Below, piece by piece: positions 42,301 through 50,781 of a DNA stretch of 64,000 nt (within the stretch, counting starts at the first letter, position 1; every line of letters starts with the position of its first letter). Source of the DNA: Halostella litorea. Its GTDB lineage: Archaea > Halobacteriota > Halobacteria > Halobacteriales > Natronoarchaeaceae. The stretch spans positions 697,779 to 761,778 of the forward strand of contig NZ_ML214300.1 in NCBI RefSeq assembly GCF_004785955.1. The letters are read 5' to 3'. Under the pieces are notes generated by a model. The model had not been told where the DNA came from. It saw nothing but the letters and a program-made list of their open reading frames with translations, and did no database searches. The position numbers and the translations under genes are program-made.

Positions 42301-43770
42301 GTCTCCATGCGGTATTCGGTGGCGGCGCTCACGGGCCCGGAGCCCGCCCGGACCGTCGCCTCGGACCTGACCGTCCCGGCGACAGAGGTCGACGCGGGCG
42401 ACGAGGTCACCGTCGCCGCGACCGTCGAGAACCAGGGCGGGACGGCGACGACGGCCGACGTGCCCGTAACGGTCGACCGCAGGACGGTCGAAAACGTCTC
42501 CGTCTCGCTCGCCCCCGGCGAACACCGAACCGTCAAGCGAACGGTGACGCTCGACGCCGCCGGGAACCGCACGGTCGCCGTCGGCGGGGCGACGCCGCGG
42601 ACCGTCAGCGTCGCCGGCGGCTCCGGCGACGGCACCGGCAACGACACCAGCGACGCCAACGAAACCGATGACGGCACCGGCGGCGACGACTCGTCCGACG
42701 GCGGGTCTGACGACACCGACGGCGATACGAGCGACCCGGCCGACGTCGGCGGTGGCGGCGGCGGGCAGGGGGACCTCAGCGACCCAGTGACGACCGTCTC
42801 CGTCGAGCCGAGCGACGACGCCGGCGAGGCGGCGGTCGAAGTGCGTTCGGCCAAGCCGAACGAGACGGTGACGATAGACGTCGACCAAGCCGACACCACT
42901 GACGGCAACGGCGCCGCAGAGGGGGCAAACGACTCCGAGGGCCCCGCCGAGGTGACCGCGGTCGAACTCGTTCCGGCGGAGGGCGGGAACTACGACCTGA
43001 CGGTGAACGGGGCGGCGTCGCCGCCAGCCGACGTACCCGCCCCGACAGCGAACGGGAGCCGACCGGTCGACTACGTCGTGGTCGGTCACGAGTTCCCCGA
43101 CAGCGAGGTCGAGTCCGTGACGTTCACCGTCACCGTCTCGCGCGAGCGGCTGGACGAACTCGACGCCGCGCCGGAAGACGTGCGCGTCGAACGCTATTCC
43201 GACGGCAACTGGACCGCGCTCCCGACCCGGGTCGAGCGCGAGACGGTCGACGGGTTCGTCGTCAGCGCGCGGTCGCCGGGACTGTCGGCGTTCGCCGTGG
43301 CCGTCGCGCGGCCCGCCCTAGACGCCGGCGAGCCGTCGCTGAACCGGACGGCCGTCGCACCCGACGGGGGCGTGACCGTCTCCGTGCCGGTCGGCAACGA
43401 CGGCGGCGCGGCGGGCACCGCGTCGCTGCCGGTGTCGGTCGACGGGGAGACGGTGACCACCGTCGACGTCACCGTCCCGCCCGGCGAGTCCCGGACGGCG
43501 ACCGCCACCGTGACGTTCGACGACGCCGGCAACCACGCGGTGAGCGTGAACGGAACGGACGCGGGCACGGTGTCGGTAGAGGCCGCCGACGCGACGACGG
43601 CCACGACGACCGACGGTACGGCGACCGCCGCGCCCGAAACGACGACTGCGGACGGCGCGACCGGGACCGACGACGCGGGGACCGACGCGAGCGACGCGGG
43701 CGGCCAACCCGGCTTCGGGCCGCTGGCGGCCGCCGCCGCGCTCGCGCTCTGGCTGGCGCGCCGGCGCTGA
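39352..43770 (+). CDS. Large PGF-CTERM surface protein: PQQ-like propeller, PKD and CARDB-like domains
   Basis: A 1,472-residue exported protein. Signal peptide at residues 1-34 (Arg-rich start then VVLLVGAAMVSVGAGVGTAVA). Residues ~45-400 and ~590-1000 are PQQ-like beta-propeller repeats built on LTALNATTG-A-x-W phrases; two PKD-type domains with YEWDPDGDGTYE and YEWDLDGDGTYE lie between (~410-590). CARDB-like domains, an Asp/Thr/Gly-rich linker and a beta domain follow. The C-terminus (GGQPGFGPLAAAAALALWLARRR) is a PGF-CTERM sorting signal, cut and lipid-anchored by archaeosortase A. It is probably S-layer-associated; ligands are unknown. Confidence 0.88.
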   Translation: MAGSGKRTATLWMVVLLVGAAMVSVGAGVGTAVADDAAAASNEDGGDGWPMAGYSARGTGYAPNAEGPQTSLGVAWSYNASENVEGPPAVVNGTAYLADGENLTALNATTGAVAWKRSLHPADGAVGTPAVVNGTVFVTTEPGSLTAVDATTGDLVWEYTTRGDQVSPPVVADGTVYYATNLYEEQEIHAVNATDGKRRWAETAGTNEGHVRTPAVSDDYVYFSHVNARVEGEVTVYERESGDSVEKLSTPGRFITPPIVSDDVLVGTLEGLTDLSPPGPHLLNERRITGRPAVTSGPEGQTIIAPATSEGKSQLTAYDGNGTVRWQRVIDFTGLVIPNSHPATTTEAVYLNDEGTLEVYDRSNGTMLGTLPVGSGASQPSVADGRAYLTTGDGRLVAVEGSVPVIAVDGTSAAVEDREVTLDASASTAPGGTITAYEWDPDGDGTYETTGPTLNRTYAHPGEHAVGVRLTSDAGATNRTTVNVTVREHVEAAVAVNDTPVAGEAVELDAGGSTDVAGTELTYEWDLDGDGTYERDGERVTVTYDESGYHSVRLRVTNGSGLSDTDATRVYVAPRDAWSLRDLYLNGTGPDVNVPDGELVQEWSTGEALYYPRAAIVDDGTVYVADYSQPPEEFDRRSDWNHDIVAVDAGTGAVDWRTPTGSIYGPRYTVANGTVYATATNGSVGLRDRSINTSLVAIDRETGAVEWNESVGAGAAAIVPIVTDDRVYAASSRTVAAMRTDGTVVWNRSISAEPTNAHLESDRLYVTDRDGNVTALNATTGERAWNVSTGTAGWRSTVRNGTVFVVNKGSIRDVPPDGALTAVDGETGTQDWNTTIETLGEIRWDDGRVYAVSGHNVTALNATTGERVWNATLFDIYDRRVPYRNYVPVSIAADGGSVYTVNEINGTGVVVALDAATGDERWRAAPASTDGAERIVAVDDRVFVDGSGLVSLDAANGSVVGNYTYDLRRERGSLVGAGGNTVFVSMRYSVAALTGPEPARTVASDLTVPATEVDAGDEVTVAATVENQGGTATTADVPVTVDRRTVENVSVSLAPGEHRTVKRTVTLDAAGNRTVAVGGATPRTVSVAGGSGDGTGNDTSDANETDDGTGGDDSSDGGSDDTDGDTSDPADVGGGGGGQGDLSDPVTTVSVEPSDDAGEAAVEVRSAKPNETVTIDVDQADTTDGNGAAEGANDSEGPAEVTAVELVPAEGGNYDLTVNGAASPPADVPAPTANGSRPVDYVVVGHEFPDSEVESVTFTVTVSRERLDELDAAPEDVRVERYSDGNWTALPTRVERETVDGFVVSARSPGLSAFAVAVARPALDAGEPSLNRTAVAPDGGVTVSVPVGNDGGAAGTASLPVSVDGETVTTVDVTVPPGESRTATATVTFDDAGNHAVSVNGTDAGTVSVEAADATTATTTDGTATAAPETTTADGATGTDDAGTDASDAGGQPGFGPLAAAAALALWLARRR

Positions 43771-43812
43771 GCCGAGCCACGTCTTTTCACCGCGCGGCGC
43801 GTACCCGGACGC

Positions 43813-44946
43813 ATGGACGACGACACCGTCACGCCGCGGGAACTGGCCGAACGCCTGCGCGCCGGGGAGCGACTCTCCGTCGTGGACCTGCGCGACCGCG
43901 ACGAGTTCGAGACCTGGCACGTCGACGGGCCGGCGGTCGCGGCGACGCAGGTGCCCGAGAGCCGCTTCGTACAGGCCGAGGTGACCGGCGGCGCGGCCGA
44001 CCTCGTCGACGGCGTCCCCGAACCCGTCGTCGCCGTCTGCGGCCGCGGCGAGGCGAGCGACTACGCGGCCGGCCTGCTCCGCGAGGCGGGGGTCGACGCG
44101 GTCAACCTCGCCGGCGGGATGGAGGCGTGGGCGCGCGTCCTGCTCGCGGCACCGGTCCCGACGGACGGCCCGGCGACGGTCGTCCAGTACCAGCGCCCCT
44201 CCAGCGGCTGTCTGGGCTACCTCGTCCACGACGGCGACCGGGCGGCGGTCGTCGACCCGCTCCGGGCCCTGGCCGACCGCTACGTCGCCGACGCGGCGGA
44301 ACGGGGCGTCGAGATCACGTACGCCGTCGACACCCACGTCCACGCGGACCACGTCAGCGGCGTGCGCGCGGTGGCCGACGAAACCGGCGCTGAGCCCGTC
44401 CTCCCCGAGGGCGCGACCGACCGCGGGCTGGCGTTCGACGCGACGCTGGTCGGCGACGGCGACGAGGTGCCGGTCGGCGACGCGACGCTCGCGGCGGTCC
44501 ACGCGCCGGGCCACACCTCGGAGATGACCGCGTTCCGCGTCGACGACGCCGTCCTGGCGGGCGACAGCCTCTTCCTCGACGCCGTCGCCCGCCCCGACCT
44601 GGAGGCGACCGCTGACCCCGAGGCGGCGGCCGCGACGCTGTACGAAACCCTCCACGAGCGCCTCCTCGCGCTGCCGGACGACGCCCTCGTCGCGCCGGGC
44701 CACTACGAACTCGACGCGCGGCCCCGGACCGGCGACGCGTACGCGGCGACCGTCGGCGACCTTCGGGAGTCGCTCCCGGCGCTGGCGATGGACGAGGCGG
44801 CGTTCGTCGACCACGTCACCGGGAACCTGCCCGCGCCCCCGGCGAACCACGAGCGGATCGTCGCGGTCAACCTCGGGCAGGAGGAGGCCGAGGACGACGT
44901 CGCCTTCGAACTCGAACTCGGGCCGAACAACTGTGCGGCGGGGTAG
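43813..44946 (+). CDS. Rhodanese/metallo-beta-lactamase fusion, persulfide-dioxygenase-like
   Basis: A 377-residue fusion. Residues ~1-105 form a rhodanese domain with the active Cys in VAVCGRGEASD. From ~115 follows an MBL fold: metal ligands in VDTHVHADHVSG, APGHTSE, LAGDSLF and LVAPGHYEL. The order rhodanese-MBL and the motif spacing resemble bacterial and archaeal sulfur-handling proteins (ETHE1-like persulfide dioxygenases), so a role in glutathione- or other thiol-persulfide oxidation or sulfur transfer is likely. Haloarchaea lack glutathione but have gamma-glutamylcysteine, a possible partner. Confidence 0.85.
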   Translation: MDDDTVTPRELAERLRAGERLSVVDLRDRDEFETWHVDGPAVAATQVPESRFVQAEVTGGAADLVDGVPEPVVAVCGRGEASDYAAGLLREAGVDAVNLAGGMEAWARVLLAAPVPTDGPATVVQYQRPSSGCLGYLVHDGDRAAVVDPLRALADRYVADAAERGVEITYAVDTHVHADHVSGVRAVADETGAEPVLPEGATDRGLAFDATLVGDGDEVPVGDATLAAVHAPGHTSEMTAFRVDDAVLAGDSLFLDAVARPDLEATADPEAAAATLYETLHERLLALPDDALVAPGHYELDARPRTGDAYAATVGDLRESLPALAMDEAAFVDHVTGNLPAPPANHERIVAVNLGQEEAEDDVAFELELGPNNCAAG

Positions 44947-45015
44947 TCCCGGGGCGTGTGACCGCCACCCACTGGACCACAAAGCAGTTGTCGGGGCGCG
45001 GAGTCGGAACGCCCC

Positions 45016-45822
45016 ATGACCGACGAGACCGTCGTCAAGCGGACCGACGAGCCAGTCACGCCCGGGCGGATCCTCGCCGACCTGCGCGACCTCGGCGTCG
45101 CGGCCGGCGACACCGTGATCGCCCACTCGTCGCTCTCCGCGCTGGGCTGGGTCCCCGGCGGCGCGCCCGGAGTCGTCGACGCGCTGCTCGCCGCGGTCGG
45201 CGACGAGGGGACGCTCGTGATGCCGACACACAGCTTCCAGTGTTCGGACCCCGCGAACTGGTCGAACCCGCCCGTCCCCGAGGCGTGGCACGGGACGATC
45301 CGCGAGGAGTCGCCCCCCTACCGTCCCGACGTCACCCCGACGCGCGGGGTGGGCGCAGTCCCCGAGTGCTTCCGGGACTACCCCGACACCGTTCGGAGCC
45401 GCCACCCGACCCTCTCCTTCGCCGCGAACGGGCCGGGCGCGGCCGCGATCGTCGACGACCACGCGTACGAATACCCGCTCGGGGAGGGGTCGCCGCTGGC
45501 CCGGGTGTACGAGCGCGACGGGCGGGTGCTCCTGCTCGGCACGGGTCACGACGCGAACACCTCGCTCCACCTTGCCGAGCACCGGTCGGACCACGACAAG
45601 GTGGAGACGACCGGCGGCGGCCCGGTGCTGGTCGACGGGCAGCGCCGCTGGGTCGAGTACGACGACGTCGAGACCCACACCGACGACTTCCCCGCGGTCG
45701 GCGAGGCGTTCGCGGCGGCGGGCGGCGGAACGACGGGTCCCGTCGGGGAGGGGACGGCGACGCTGTGCTCGCAGCGGGCGCTGGTCGACTTCGCGGCCGA
45801 CTGGTTCGCGGAGAACCGCTAA
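45016..45822 (+). CDS. AAC(3)-family acetyltransferase
   Basis: A 268-residue protein of the aminoglycoside 3-N-acetyltransferase fold: VIAHSSLSALGWVPGG, LVMPTHSFQCSDP, VTPTRGVGAVPECFR and the LLLGTGHDANTSLHLAEHR region with the catalytic His. Close relatives acetylate aminoglycosides, but this family is common in archaea, and haloarchaeal ribosomes are already insensitive to most aminoglycosides. A different amine substrate is therefore likely. Same strand as the rhodanese-MBL gene; its stop overlaps the ferredoxin gene's stop region on the other strand. Confidence 0.8.
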   Translation: MTDETVVKRTDEPVTPGRILADLRDLGVAAGDTVIAHSSLSALGWVPGGAPGVVDALLAAVGDEGTLVMPTHSFQCSDPANWSNPPVPEAWHGTIREESPPYRPDVTPTRGVGAVPECFRDYPDTVRSRHPTLSFAANGPGAAAIVDDHAYEYPLGEGSPLARVYERDGRVLLLGTGHDANTSLHLAEHRSDHDKVETTGGGPVLVDGQRRWVEYDDVETHTDDFPAVGEAFAAAGGGTTGPVGEGTATLCSQRALVDFAADWFAENR

Positions 45823-46142
45823 TCGTCGGCGGCGGCGTCGCCGGCCGCGGCGTCCGTCTCGATGCTCGGCGGGTACTGCCCGCGGTCCAGTTTCAGGTCC
45901 GACTGCGGGCGGGCCATGCAGGTCAGGGCGTAGGACTCGGCCTCCTCGTCGGTGAGGCCGCGGGCGGCCGGCTGGGTGACCTCGCCGTCCTCGATCTTCG
46001 CGGAGCAGGCCAGGCACATCCCGACGCGGCAGGAGTACTCCTGAGCGATGCCCTCCTCGATGCAGCGGCTCAGGATCGTCTCCGTGTCCGAGACCGTGAT
46101 CTCCTCGCCGGTCCCGACGAACTCCACCGTGTACTCGGTCAT
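45819..46142 (-). CDS. fdx: Plant-type [2Fe-2S] ferredoxin
   Basis: A 107-residue ferredoxin. It is shorter than the ~129-residue halophilic ferredoxins with the inserted acidic domain. The cluster ligands are CRVGMCLACSAKI plus the fourth Cys in YALTCMARP. It carries single electrons in the cytosol. It is transcribed away from the geranylgeranyl reductase at 46278 through mirror-image promoters, which suggests it may supply that flavoprotein, although it could also serve korAB or the reductase at 15545. Acidic tail. Confidence 0.93.
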   Translation of the reverse strand: MTEYTVEFVGTGEEITVSDTETILSRCIEEGIAQEYSCRVGMCLACSAKIEDGEVTQPAARGLTDEEAESYALTCMARPQSDLKLDRGQYPPSIETDAAAGDAAADD

Positions 46143-46167
46143 GGCACCGGCTACGAAAGACCGCCAA

Positions 46168-46252
46168 AAAACTCTTTATGCACACCTGTCCCCGGGAGGG
46201 CGACGGATCCGGGGGCGGAACCGGGGGACACACGGGGTACATAAAGAGTTTT
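46168..46252. promoter_or_regulatory. Mirror-image divergent promoters of ferredoxin and geranylgeranyl reductase
   Basis: AAAACTCTTTATG (46168-46180) and CATAAAGAGTTTT (46240-46252) are exact 13-base inverse copies. Each contains a TATA-like element placed so that transcription would begin a few bases before its gene (starts 46142 and 46278). Confidence 0.65.
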
Positions 46253-46277
46253 GCCGGTCGACCGTTCAGGAAGTGGC

Positions 46278-47687
46278 ATGACAAGCAGCGAGGCCGGTTC
46301 GGGCGCCGCACCGACCGGCGGGACGCGGACGTACGACGTGGTCGTCGTCGGCGCGGGGACGGCCGGCTGTTACGCCGCCGCGACGGTCGCGAACGCGGGG
46401 TACGACGCCGTCGTCGTCGAGCGCAAGGACGCCGAGGAGGCCGGACACATCGCCTGCGGCGACGCGCTGAAGGGGGCCGACGCGTTCCCCGAGGCGATCC
46501 CCAAATCCAAGCTCGAACCCGCGATGACGAACACGGACGTCGACCACGGGCGCTTCGAGATCCCCCAGGAGGACACCGTCCTGGAGATCCCGGTCCCCGG
46601 CGAACTGGCGGTCATCGACCGCTGGGAGTACGGCCGCCGGATCATCGAAGGGGCCGACGAGGCCGGGGCCGAGTTCCACTACGACACCGTCGTCCAGGAC
46701 GTCCGGCAGGACGACGAGGGCCGCGTCACCGGCGTCACCGCGGTTCGGAAGGGCGAGCCGGTCACCTACGAGGGCGACGTCGTCATCGACGGCGCGGGGT
46801 CGCTGTCGATCCTCCAGGACAAGGCCGACCTTGCGGACGCCTCCTTCGACACGAACGTGAACTACTCGCAGTTCTGCTCGGCGTACCGCGAGATCGTCCA
46901 CGTCGACGAGCCCGTCGAGTGGGACGACGCGCTAGTGTTCAAGCCCACCGAGCGCGCCGCGGGCTACCTCTGGTACTTCCCGCGCACGGACACGGAGATA
47001 AACGTCGGGCTCGGCTTCCAGATGACCGAGGAACCGATGCAACTCGTCGACGACCTGAAACGCGACCTGCGCAACCGCGAGGAGTTTGAGGGTGCGGAGG
47101 TCGAGGACAAACTCGGCGCGGCGCTGCCGACCCGCCGCCCCTACGACTCCGCCGTCGCGCCCGGCTTCATGGCCGTCGGCGACGCGGCGGGCCACGTCAA
47201 CCCCACCACCGGCGGCGGCATCGCGGGCGCGGCCTACGCCGGCAAGTACGCCGCCGAGGCGGCGATCGGCGCCATCGAGGACGGCGACGTGAGCGAGGCG
47301 AACCTCTGGGAGTACAACGAGCGCGTGATGGACCATTTCGGCGCGCGGTACGCCGGCCTCGACGTGTACAACATCCTCTCGACGGCCGTCGACGTCGACG
47401 ACCTCATGGGGCTGCTCGCCTCGCTCCCCGGCGACAAGCTCGCCGAGGCGCTGTACTCGGGCAGCGCCTCGATCGGCTGGAAGCTCAAGCTCCAGACCGC
47501 GATCAAGAGCGTCGGCTACTACGACGTCATCTGGACGCTGTACAAGACCAAACAGCGCGCCGACGAGCTCATCGACCACTACGAGCGGTACCCCTCCGGC
47601 CCCGACGCGTTCGCCGACTGGCAGGCCCGCCGGGACGACCTGATGGAGGACGTGTACGAAGCGACCGGTGCGGAGCCGAAGTACTGA
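46278..47687 (+). CDS. Digeranylgeranylglycerophospholipid reductase family protein
   Basis: A 469-residue FAD-dependent reductase. FAD motif VVVVGAGTAGCYAAATVANAGY from about residue 20; ERKDAEEAGHIACGDALKG with the conserved Cys; the second motif GFMAVGDAAGHVNPTTGGGIAGA; and YLWYFPRTDTEINVGLG, the YxWxFP lipid-pocket motif. The enzyme hydrogenates geranylgeranyl chains of archaeal ether lipids, making saturated membranes. It needs electrons through a small carrier; a divergent ferredoxin gene next door is a candidate donor. Confidence 0.9.
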   Translation: MTSSEAGSGAAPTGGTRTYDVVVVGAGTAGCYAAATVANAGYDAVVVERKDAEEAGHIACGDALKGADAFPEAIPKSKLEPAMTNTDVDHGRFEIPQEDTVLEIPVPGELAVIDRWEYGRRIIEGADEAGAEFHYDTVVQDVRQDDEGRVTGVTAVRKGEPVTYEGDVVIDGAGSLSILQDKADLADASFDTNVNYSQFCSAYREIVHVDEPVEWDDALVFKPTERAAGYLWYFPRTDTEINVGLGFQMTEEPMQLVDDLKRDLRNREEFEGAEVEDKLGAALPTRRPYDSAVAPGFMAVGDAAGHVNPTTGGGIAGAAYAGKYAAEAAIGAIEDGDVSEANLWEYNERVMDHFGARYAGLDVYNILSTAVDVDDLMGLLASLPGDKLAEALYSGSASIGWKLKLQTAIKSVGYYDVIWTLYKTKQRADELIDHYERYPSGPDAFADWQARRDDLMEDVYEATGAEPKY

Positions 47688-47802
47688 GGTTTTTATCCGA
47701 ACCCGCGGCCACCCCCGCCGTGCGCTGACCATCCGCCGCGGGGTCGGCTGCGCGGCCGTGCGACCCGCCGCCCCGCGGTCCGCCGAGGGTCGCCTGCTCG
47801 CA
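47688..47802 (+). other. Intergenic sequence resembling 14331-14446
   Basis: It starts immediately after the reductase stop with GGTTTTT and shares an almost gap-free alignment with the sequence after the methylmalonyl-CoA mutase stop. See that entry. Here the next gene is on the opposite strand, so this copy lies between converging genes and would be suited to a terminator or an independent RNA. Confidence 0.35.
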
Positions 47803-47819
47803 ACCCGCCGAGCGGCCGC

Positions 47820-49103
47820 TCAGGGCCGCTCGTCCGCGACGGCCAGCACCGACTCCGACAGCACGTCGACCCCGATCCCCAGCGTCGCCTCGTCCACGTC
47901 GAACGTCGGCGTGTGGTGGCCGCCCGGGTGGTCCGTGCCGACCGCGACGTACGTCGCGAGGCCGCCCGCCTCCTGGACGCGCTTCATCAGGTAGGTCGCG
48001 TCCTCGCTCCCGCCCAGGTCGTCGCGCCGGAGCGTCCGTTCGACGTCGGCGTGGCCGTTCGACGTGTCCTCGACGAGGTCGACGAGGTCGGCGTCGCTCA
48101 CCGCGCTCGGCGCGTCACCGACGGTGTCGACGGTGGCCTCGCAGTCGTGCATCTCGGCGGCGCTCCGGATCACGCGCCGGGCGTGGTCGGCGACGTACTC
48201 CTTCAGCGCCGTCGTCTCCCCGCGCACCTCGACGGCCATCTCGGCGTGCTCCGGGACGATGTTCGCCGCCGTCCCGCCCTCGATCCGCCCGGCGTTGACC
48301 CGGGTCGCGCCGTCCTCGTGGCGCGGGATGGCGTAGAGGTTCTGTACCGCCGCGGCCAGCGCCTGGTTCGCGTTCCGGCCCTCGTTGGGCTTCGCCCCGG
48401 CGTGGGCCGACTCCCCGGTGAACGTCACGTCGAAGTGCTCGACCGCGAGGAAGCCGTCGATGCCGGCGACGACTTCGCCGGTCGGGTGGTCGAGGCCGAC
48501 GTGGACGGCAAAGAGGTAGTCGACGTCGTCCACGTGGCCGCTCTCGGCCATCGCCTTGCCGCCGCCGATCACCTCCTCGGCCGGCTGGAACAGCACCTTG
48601 AAGGTCCCCGAGAAGTCGCTCTCGGCGACCCGTTCGAGCACGCCGACGCCGATGGCGGCGTGGGCGTCGTGGCCGCAGGCGTGCATCGACCCGTCGTGCT
48701 CCGAGCGGAACCCCGCGGCTGCGGGCGCGTGGTCGTCGTCGGTCGACTCCTCGATCGGGAGTCCGTCGATGTCCACGCGGAGCGCGACCGTCGGCCCTTC
48801 GCCGCGATGGAGTTCCGCGACGACCCCCGTGTTGCCGCCCGCCAGGTCGTCCAGCAGTTCCTCGTCGACGCCGGCGTCGCGTGCGCGCTCCGCGGCGGCG
48901 GCTATCGCGTCGTCATCGGGGACGGCCATCCGCTCGTCGGTCGCCAGCGCGTCCGGCCCGACGTGGAGGGCGTCGACGCCGACGGACTCGACCGCCTCGA
49001 CGACCCGTGCGGTCGTGTAGAACTCCCGCCACGCCCGCTCCGGCCGGCGGTGCAGGTCGCGTCTGAGGTCGGCGATGCGGTCCTCGGAAGCCTGTCGTGA
49101 CAT
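47820..49103 (-). CDS. M20-family amidohydrolase (AbgA/IAA-amino-acid hydrolase-like)
   Basis: A 427-residue M20D peptidase-family enzyme. Metal ligands are seen in MHACGHDAHAAIGVG, FQPAEEVIGGG and VHVGLDHPTGEV; the lid/dimerisation domain follows with GESAHAGAKPNEGRNAN, and the last His lies in TDHPGGHHTPTFD. These enzymes cleave amide bonds of N-acyl or aminobenzoyl amino acids. Length is near that of AbgA because of an insert at residues ~60-110. Substrate unknown. Convergent with the reductase. Confidence 0.9.
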   Translation of the reverse strand: MSRQASEDRIADLRRDLHRRPERAWREFYTTARVVEAVESVGVDALHVGPDALATDERMAVPDDDAIAAAAERARDAGVDEELLDDLAGGNTGVVAELHRGEGPTVALRVDIDGLPIEESTDDDHAPAAAGFRSEHDGSMHACGHDAHAAIGVGVLERVAESDFSGTFKVLFQPAEEVIGGGKAMAESGHVDDVDYLFAVHVGLDHPTGEVVAGIDGFLAVEHFDVTFTGESAHAGAKPNEGRNANQALAAAVQNLYAIPRHEDGATRVNAGRIEGGTAANIVPEHAEMAVEVRGETTALKEYVADHARRVIRSAAEMHDCEATVDTVGDAPSAVSDADLVDLVEDTSNGHADVERTLRRDDLGGSEDATYLMKRVQEAGGLATYVAVGTDHPGGHHTPTFDVDEATLGIGVDVLSESVLAVADERP

Positions 49104-49212
49104 ACGTCGCTCCAGGGCCGCCGGCGACTTAATCCGTTACCACGCGCGGTCACCCCCGCGTGGGACCCGGCGGGCACCAACGTTGAAACGTGTCGGCATT
49201 GGCCACAGGAAC

Positions 49213-50781
49213 ATGGCAGGGGGAGAGGATACGTCCGAGGACGGCGACGTGGAGCGGGAACTCCGGGAGGGGACGTCCCCCCGGGACGAGCCGGAGATCG
49301 AGTTCCGCGGCGGGCGGGCGATGAGCGCGTTCCCCATCGCCTTCTTCATCGCGTGGGCGGTCGTCCAGAGCGGCCTGCTCCGGATCGGCGACACGACCGG
49401 GCTGGCCGCGGGGATGCTGATCGGCCTCACGGTCGGGATGCTGTTCGTCCGCGGCTCGTGGAAGGGGTACGCCAACACCATCTTCGAGGGGATGACCCGC
49501 CGGGTCGCGGCAACGGCGATCGTCGCCTGGCTGTGGGCCGGCATGTTCGCCGAGACGATCCAGGTCGGCGGCTTCGTCAGCGGGCTTGTCTGGGCGGCCG
49601 ACGCCGCGGGCGTCGGCGCGACGCTGTTCCCGGCGATCACGTTCGTCCTCGCCGGCCTGCTCGCGACGGGGATCGGGACGGGCTACGGGACGACCGTCGC
49701 CTTCTCCAGCCTGTTTTTCCCCGCCGGCGTCCTGCTCGGCGCGAACCCGGTGTTGTTGTTCGGCGCGATCCTCTCCGGGGCGGTGTTCGGGGACAACCTC
49801 GCACCGGTCAGCGACACGACGATCGTCTCGGCGGTCACGCAGGACGCCGACATCGGCGGCGTCGTCGCCTCGCGGTTCAAGTACGCGATCGTCGCCGCGG
49901 TGTTCGCGTTCGCCGCCTACGTCGTCGCCGGCAGCGTGATGGAGGGGGTCTCGGTGAGCGGCGACGCCCGCGCGATCCTGATCGCCGAGAGCGACCCGGC
50001 CGGACTGGTGCATCTCGTCTCGATGGGCGTCGTCATCGCGACGGCCGTCGCCGGCCGCCACATCGTCGAGGCGATCTCGTGGGGGCTCATCGTCGCGGCG
50101 GCGTTCAACCTCCTGTTCGGCCTCGCCTCGGTGTCGGACATGATCGTCCTCCGCGCGCCGGCGGACGCGCCGATCGGCGACGCGGTCGAGTTCCTCCCGT
50201 TCGTCGAGGTGGTCGGGGAGAACCCGGCCGTCGCGGGGAGCATCTACGACGGGGCCGCGGGCTTCTTCCCGCTCATCGTCCTCACGTTGCTGATCGTCGC
50301 CGGGGCGCAGATCATGATCCGCGGCGGCGGGTTCGCGGCGCTGCAGGACTGGCTGCTGGACAACGTCGCCACCTCGGTCCGGCGGGCCGAGACGACGATG
50401 GTCGGCGGGACGGCGCTGGTCAACGCGATGATCACGATAAACACCGCCGCCGAGATCGCCATCGCGCCGTACATCGCGCGGATCGGCGAGCGGTTCAACA
50501 TCAACGGCTACCGGCGGGCAAACATCCTCGACGCCAACACGTCGGCGCTCGGCTACATCTTCCCGTGGTCGGGCGGGGTGCTCGTCGGCTACGCCCAACT
50601 GACGGACCTGCCGGAGACGTACTCGTGGTTCAGCCGTTCGATGGTCGTCAACCCGGCGGACGTGTTCCTCTACGTGTTCCACGGCTGGTTCCTCGTCGCG
50701 GTGTTCCTGATCGCCGCGGTGACGGGCTTCGGCAGGGAGTACGTCCACGACCGGGAGAGCGGGGAGGTGGCCCGGCTGTGA
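49213..50781 (+). CDS. Na+/H+ antiporter NhaC-family protein
   Basis: A 522-residue permease with about 12-13 helices and an acidic cytosolic N-terminus. Family phrases include AIVAWLWAGMFAETIQVGGF, LLATGIGTGYGTTVAFSSLFFPAGVLLGANP, GDNLAPVSDTTIVSAV and NTSALGYIFPWSG. The NhaC group exports Na+ in exchange for protons or moves amino-acid/malate-type substrates. In a halophile a Na+-coupled role is natural, but the substrate cannot be proven. Its stop overlaps the GTG of the next gene (GTGA). Confidence 0.87.
   Translation: MAGGEDTSEDGDVERELREGTSPRDEPEIEFRGGRAMSAFPIAFFIAWAVVQSGLLRIGDTTGLAAGMLIGLTVGMLFVRGSWKGYANTIFEGMTRRVAATAIVAWLWAGMFAETIQVGGFVSGLVWAADAAGVGATLFPAITFVLAGLLATGIGTGYGTTVAFSSLFFPAGVLLGANPVLLFGAILSGAVFGDNLAPVSDTTIVSAVTQDADIGGVVASRFKYAIVAAVFAFAAYVVAGSVMEGVSVSGDARAILIAESDPAGLVHLVSMGVVIATAVAGRHIVEAISWGLIVAAAFNLLFGLASVSDMIVLRAPADAPIGDAVEFLPFVEVVGENPAVAGSIYDGAAGFFPLIVLTLLIVAGAQIMIRGGGFAALQDWLLDNVATSVRRAETTMVGGTALVNAMITINTAAEIAIAPYIARIGERFNINGYRRANILDANTSALGYIFPWSGGVLVGYAQLTDLPETYSWFSRSMVVNPADVFLYVFHGWFLVAVFLIAAVTGFGREYVHDRESGEVARL

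Noticed and set aside
45016..45822. Acquired aminoglycoside-resistance gene
   Set aside because: The AAC(3) fold is common in archaeal chromosomes, base composition equals its neighbours, no mobile elements are nearby and haloarchaea are naturally insensitive to most aminoglycosides.
43318..46311. Very long open frame (997 codons) on the minus strand across the surface-protein end, rhodanese-MBL and AAC(3) genes
   Set aside because: It has Arg/Gly/Val-rich, non-acidic composition unlike haloarchaeal proteins and lies antisense to genes with clear family motifs. In GC-rich DNA the antisense frames of real genes are often open.
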